Positions 61,777-64,000 of a DNA stretch of 64,000 nucleotides are shown here, piece by piece; position 1 is the first letter of the stretch, and every line of letters begins with the position of its first letter. Below the pieces are notes generated by a model. The model saw nothing but the letters and a program-made list of their open reading frames with translations. It was not told the DNA's origin and did not search any database. A program made the translations under genes and the position numbers. The stretch lies in the NCBI RefSeq assembly GCF_014696625.1, contig NZ_JACJQL010000028.1, positions 25,564 to 89,563 of the forward strand, in the 5' to 3' direction. The DNA comes from Nostoc parmelioides FACHB-3921. Its GTDB lineage: Bacteria; Cyanobacteriota; Cyanobacteriia; Cyanobacteriales; Nostocaceae.

Positions 61777-61797
61777 TCAACAGTCAACAGTCAACAG
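61777..61797. repeat. Heptamer tandem repeat (TCAACAG)3
   Basis: Three exact units; the reverse complement class of the CAGTTGA array at 12407-12431. Confidence 0.85.
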
Positions 61798-62400
61798 CTA
61801 TAATTCGCTAGTTTTAGATTGGTAGTGCCTATTTCATTTTCCGCGATTGGGGTGCTTGTTATTACAAGTATCCCTTTGTCTTTTTGCAGCTACATCAAAG
61901 TATATTTTTATGACACTGAGATAGAATTTCTTTACAAAATTAGTATTAAAAATAGCTAAAAGCTTTAATTGTTATGGTGTCGCTTAATGATTATTGGAAA
62001 ATTCTCCTCCTGGAGAGGGATTACTAATAGACCTCAACATAAGCTTTATAGTAAGACTATGCACATTAATTTATTGGGGTTAATTATTTGATCATTAGTC
62101 ATAAAAAATACAAGAAAATCCCTCAGAGTAGAGGTTTGGCAAGCAACAGTGACTGATTATATTAATAATAATGATAATCAAAATAATAAGTATGGCTGGT
62201 CAATATCCGCGAAATCTAATCCAAATGATTTTCCTGAACATATCTAAGTAGAAAGGAATATATATATCATTCCTTAGGATTTAGGTATAAATGCCTTCAT
62301 CTAGCCAGTTACTTTTGGTTTTTTGGTAACAGCGATGAAGGTAATAGAAAATACAGGTTTGGAGTTCTGCAACGGCTAATAAGAGACGCAGGAGAGAGGG

Positions 62401-63930
62401 ATGAGCCAAAGTTTAGTCAGAGTGCTGTTGATTGATGATGGTGAAAGAGATTACATTTTAACTTGTAATTGGTTCAGCGAATTTCGGGTAGCTAACTGCG
62501 AGTTAGAATGGGTAGATAATTATGAAGCGGCAAAAGTAGCGATCGCCAACAATCAGCATGATATATATTTAGTAGACTATCGTTTAGGCTCCCGCAGTGG
62601 ACTAGAACTGTTACGTGAAGCAATTGCCGATGGCTGCACCTCTCCGATAATTTTGCTCACAGGTCAAGGAGACGCAGAAATAGATATAGAAGCCATGAAA
62701 GCCGGAGCGGTAGATTATCTAGAAAAGAACCAACTGAATGCACCTCTCCTAGAACGTTCTATTCTTTATGCTATTGAGCGTAAACAAACAGAAAAAAAAA
62801 TCCGTGAACAAGCAGCGCTGCTGGATATTGCCAATGATGCCATTTTTGTACAAGATTTAGAAGGGCAAGTTTTATTTTGGAACGAAGCAGCAGCAAGGCT
62901 TTACGGTTGGCAAAAAGCAGAGGCAATTGACAACAAAACTCAAAATCTTTGGCAAGAAAAAAACTTAGCCTTATTGCCAAAAGCACTGGAGACTCTACAG
63001 CAAAAAGGTTCATGGAAAGGAGAATTATATCAAACCACAAAATCTGGTAAAGAAATTATTGTTGAAAGCCGTTGGACATTAATACATGAGTTTGGGAATA
63101 AATCCCAATGTATACTCGTTGTCAACACAGAAATCACCCAAAAAAAGCAACTAGAAGCTCAATTTCTTCGCGCTCAACGATTAGAGAGTATTGGCACTCT
63201 AGCAAGTGGTATTGCCCATGATCTCAATAATGTTCTAGCTCCTATTTTAATGACAGCACAACTCTTAGAGTCACAAATCAAAGATGAACGTTCTCGGCGA
63301 CTATTGCCAATATTGATTACTAACGCTAAACGCGGAGCTAACTTAGTTAAACAAGTATTATCATTTACTCGCGGTCTTGAAGGTGAACGCACCTTATTGC
63401 AATTGAAGCACCTGATTGGAGAAATTCAGCAAATTATTAAAGAAACATTTCCCAAATCAATTGAGTTGGCGGCGCACATTTCTCAGAATCTTTGGACTGT
63501 TTCTGGTGATGCTACCCAGTTACATCAAGTACTGATGAACTTGTGTGTGAATGCCCGCGATGCGATGCCTAAGGGCGGTACTTTGAAAATCACGGCGGAA
63601 AACTTCTTGATAGATGAAAATTATGCCAAAATGAATATAGATGCCAAAGTCGGCCCCTATGTGGTAATTACAGTTACTGATACAGGCATTGGTATTCCCT
63701 CAGACATATTAGATCGGATATTTGAGCCATTCTTTACCACAAAAGAACTAGGTAAAGGCACAGGACTAGGACTTTCAACCGTACTCGGCATTATTAAAAG
63801 TCACGGTGGTTTTATTAATGTATATACGGAAGAGGGCAAAGGCAGCCAGTTTAAAGTGTATCTACCTGCTCAGGATACCAAAGAGCTTAGGACTTACGCA
63901 TTGACAAAAAATTTCATTCATGTGTACTAA
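62401..63930 (+). CDS. REC-PAS-histidine kinase
   Basis: 509 aa from ATG 62401 with GGAGAGAGGG just ahead. A receiver (about 5-125) has Asp59 in YLVDYRLG and Lys in YLEKNQ. A PAS domain (about 135-245) reads IFVQDLEGQVLFWNEAAARLYGW. HisKA has His273 in ASGIAHDLNNVLAP, and HATPase has an N box LMNLCVNARDAM, VTDTGIGIP and GTGLGLSTV. This is a hybrid sensor kinase; the signal is unknown. The last 16 residues (KELRTYALTKNFIHVY) come from a TTAGGACTTACGCATTGACA repeat, so the original C-terminus has been replaced; relatives often carry a second receiver there. It is probably not part of the biosynthetic cluster. Confidence 0.9.
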   Translation: MSQSLVRVLLIDDGERDYILTCNWFSEFRVANCELEWVDNYEAAKVAIANNQHDIYLVDYRLGSRSGLELLREAIADGCTSPIILLTGQGDAEIDIEAMKAGAVDYLEKNQLNAPLLERSILYAIERKQTEKKIREQAALLDIANDAIFVQDLEGQVLFWNEAAARLYGWQKAEAIDNKTQNLWQEKNLALLPKALETLQQKGSWKGELYQTTKSGKEIIVESRWTLIHEFGNKSQCILVVNTEITQKKQLEAQFLRAQRLESIGTLASGIAHDLNNVLAPILMTAQLLESQIKDERSRRLLPILITNAKRGANLVKQVLSFTRGLEGERTLLQLKHLIGEIQQIIKETFPKSIELAAHISQNLWTVSGDATQLHQVLMNLCVNARDAMPKGGTLKITAENFLIDENYAKMNIDAKVGPYVVITVTDTGIGIPSDILDRIFEPFFTTKELGKGTGLGLSTVLGIIKSHGGFINVYTEEGKGSQFKVYLPAQDTKELRTYALTKNFIHVY

Positions 63931-64000
63931 GCAACACAAGTATGGGTAAGATTTTCTACAATGTAATCACGCAAAACTAAAGTGAATAAGTTCCTTTGCA

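Larger units (their letters stand above)
61540..62400. other. 861-bp intergenic region
   Basis: It holds the GATCCCCC inverted repeat (61584-61633), heptamers (61777-61797) and long AT-rich sequence. No gene is supported; a 105-codon minus-strand frame at 61463-61780 overlaps the MFS gene and repeats. GGAGAGAGGG precedes the kinase start, and its promoter should be in the last 200 bp. Confidence 0.5.

Noticed and set aside
61463..61780. 105-codon minus-strand frame after the MFS gene
   Set aside because: It overlaps the MFS coding end and inverted repeats and has no ribosome site or family features.

Overview
The window looks like a filamentous, heterocyst-forming-type cyanobacterium of the Nostoc/Anabaena kind. 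The HIP1 octamer GCGATCGC occurs throughout. Heptamer tandem repeats and many short dispersed palindromic elements fill the gaps. The housekeeping genes are cyanobacterial in type: crtISO-type carotenoid isomerase, a cyanobacterial Hfq next to dapF, Ycf19/YggT, DUF1802 and DUF1400 hydrolase families, and PEP-CTERM proteins. No transposase, integrase, CRISPR array, rRNA or tRNA gene was recognised.

Layout. 1-21 kb is ordinary chromosome: carotenoid isomerase, upp, a YtxH protein, a YggT protein, aroE, several alpha/beta hydrolases, a lipoprotein, an aldo/keto reductase broken by one in-frame stop, ggt, a response regulator, dapF, hfq and a KefB-type antiporter. 21.3-30.6 kb (all minus strand) is an accessory block: type II thioesterase, RND permease, HlyD-type adaptor, two PEP-CTERM secreted proteins and an FAD oxidoreductase. 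31.8-61.5 kb (all plus strand) is a large lipid/polyketide/peptide assembly line. In order it has a PAS-AraC regulator, a free ACP, PKS KS-AT-KR-ACP, PKS KS-AT-ACP-C-ACP-ACP, an NRPS A-C protein with a serine-like code and no carrier domain, then a PUFA-synthase-like set. That set is PfaA-like KS-AT-ACP, a ketoreductase split over two ORFs, a PKS-type DH, a PfaB/PfaC-like fusion with two FabA-type dehydratases, and a PfaD-type enoyl reductase. An MFS transporter follows. 62.4-63.9 kb carries a REC-PAS-histidine kinase.

How the parts may work together (inference). The PUFA-like enzymes would make a long acyl chain iteratively. The free ACP and the two PKS proteins would make or extend a second acyl unit. 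The A-C protein would supply serine, probably to the tandem carriers at the end of the second PKS, and the two condensation-type domains would join the pieces. The thioesterase would edit, and the RND/HlyD pair and MFS protein could export. A ~95-bp element occurs twice before the PfaA-like gene and once, inverted, before the divergent FAD-oxidoreductase operon. This suggests both halves form one regulon.

The most unusual points are: (i) the PfaA-like polypeptide is broken into three ORFs, and an A9 run lies exactly where a -1 slip would rejoin the first two; (ii) the A-C protein lacks a carrier; (iii) two carrier domains in tandem are 60/65 identical; (iv) the shared ~95-bp upstream element.
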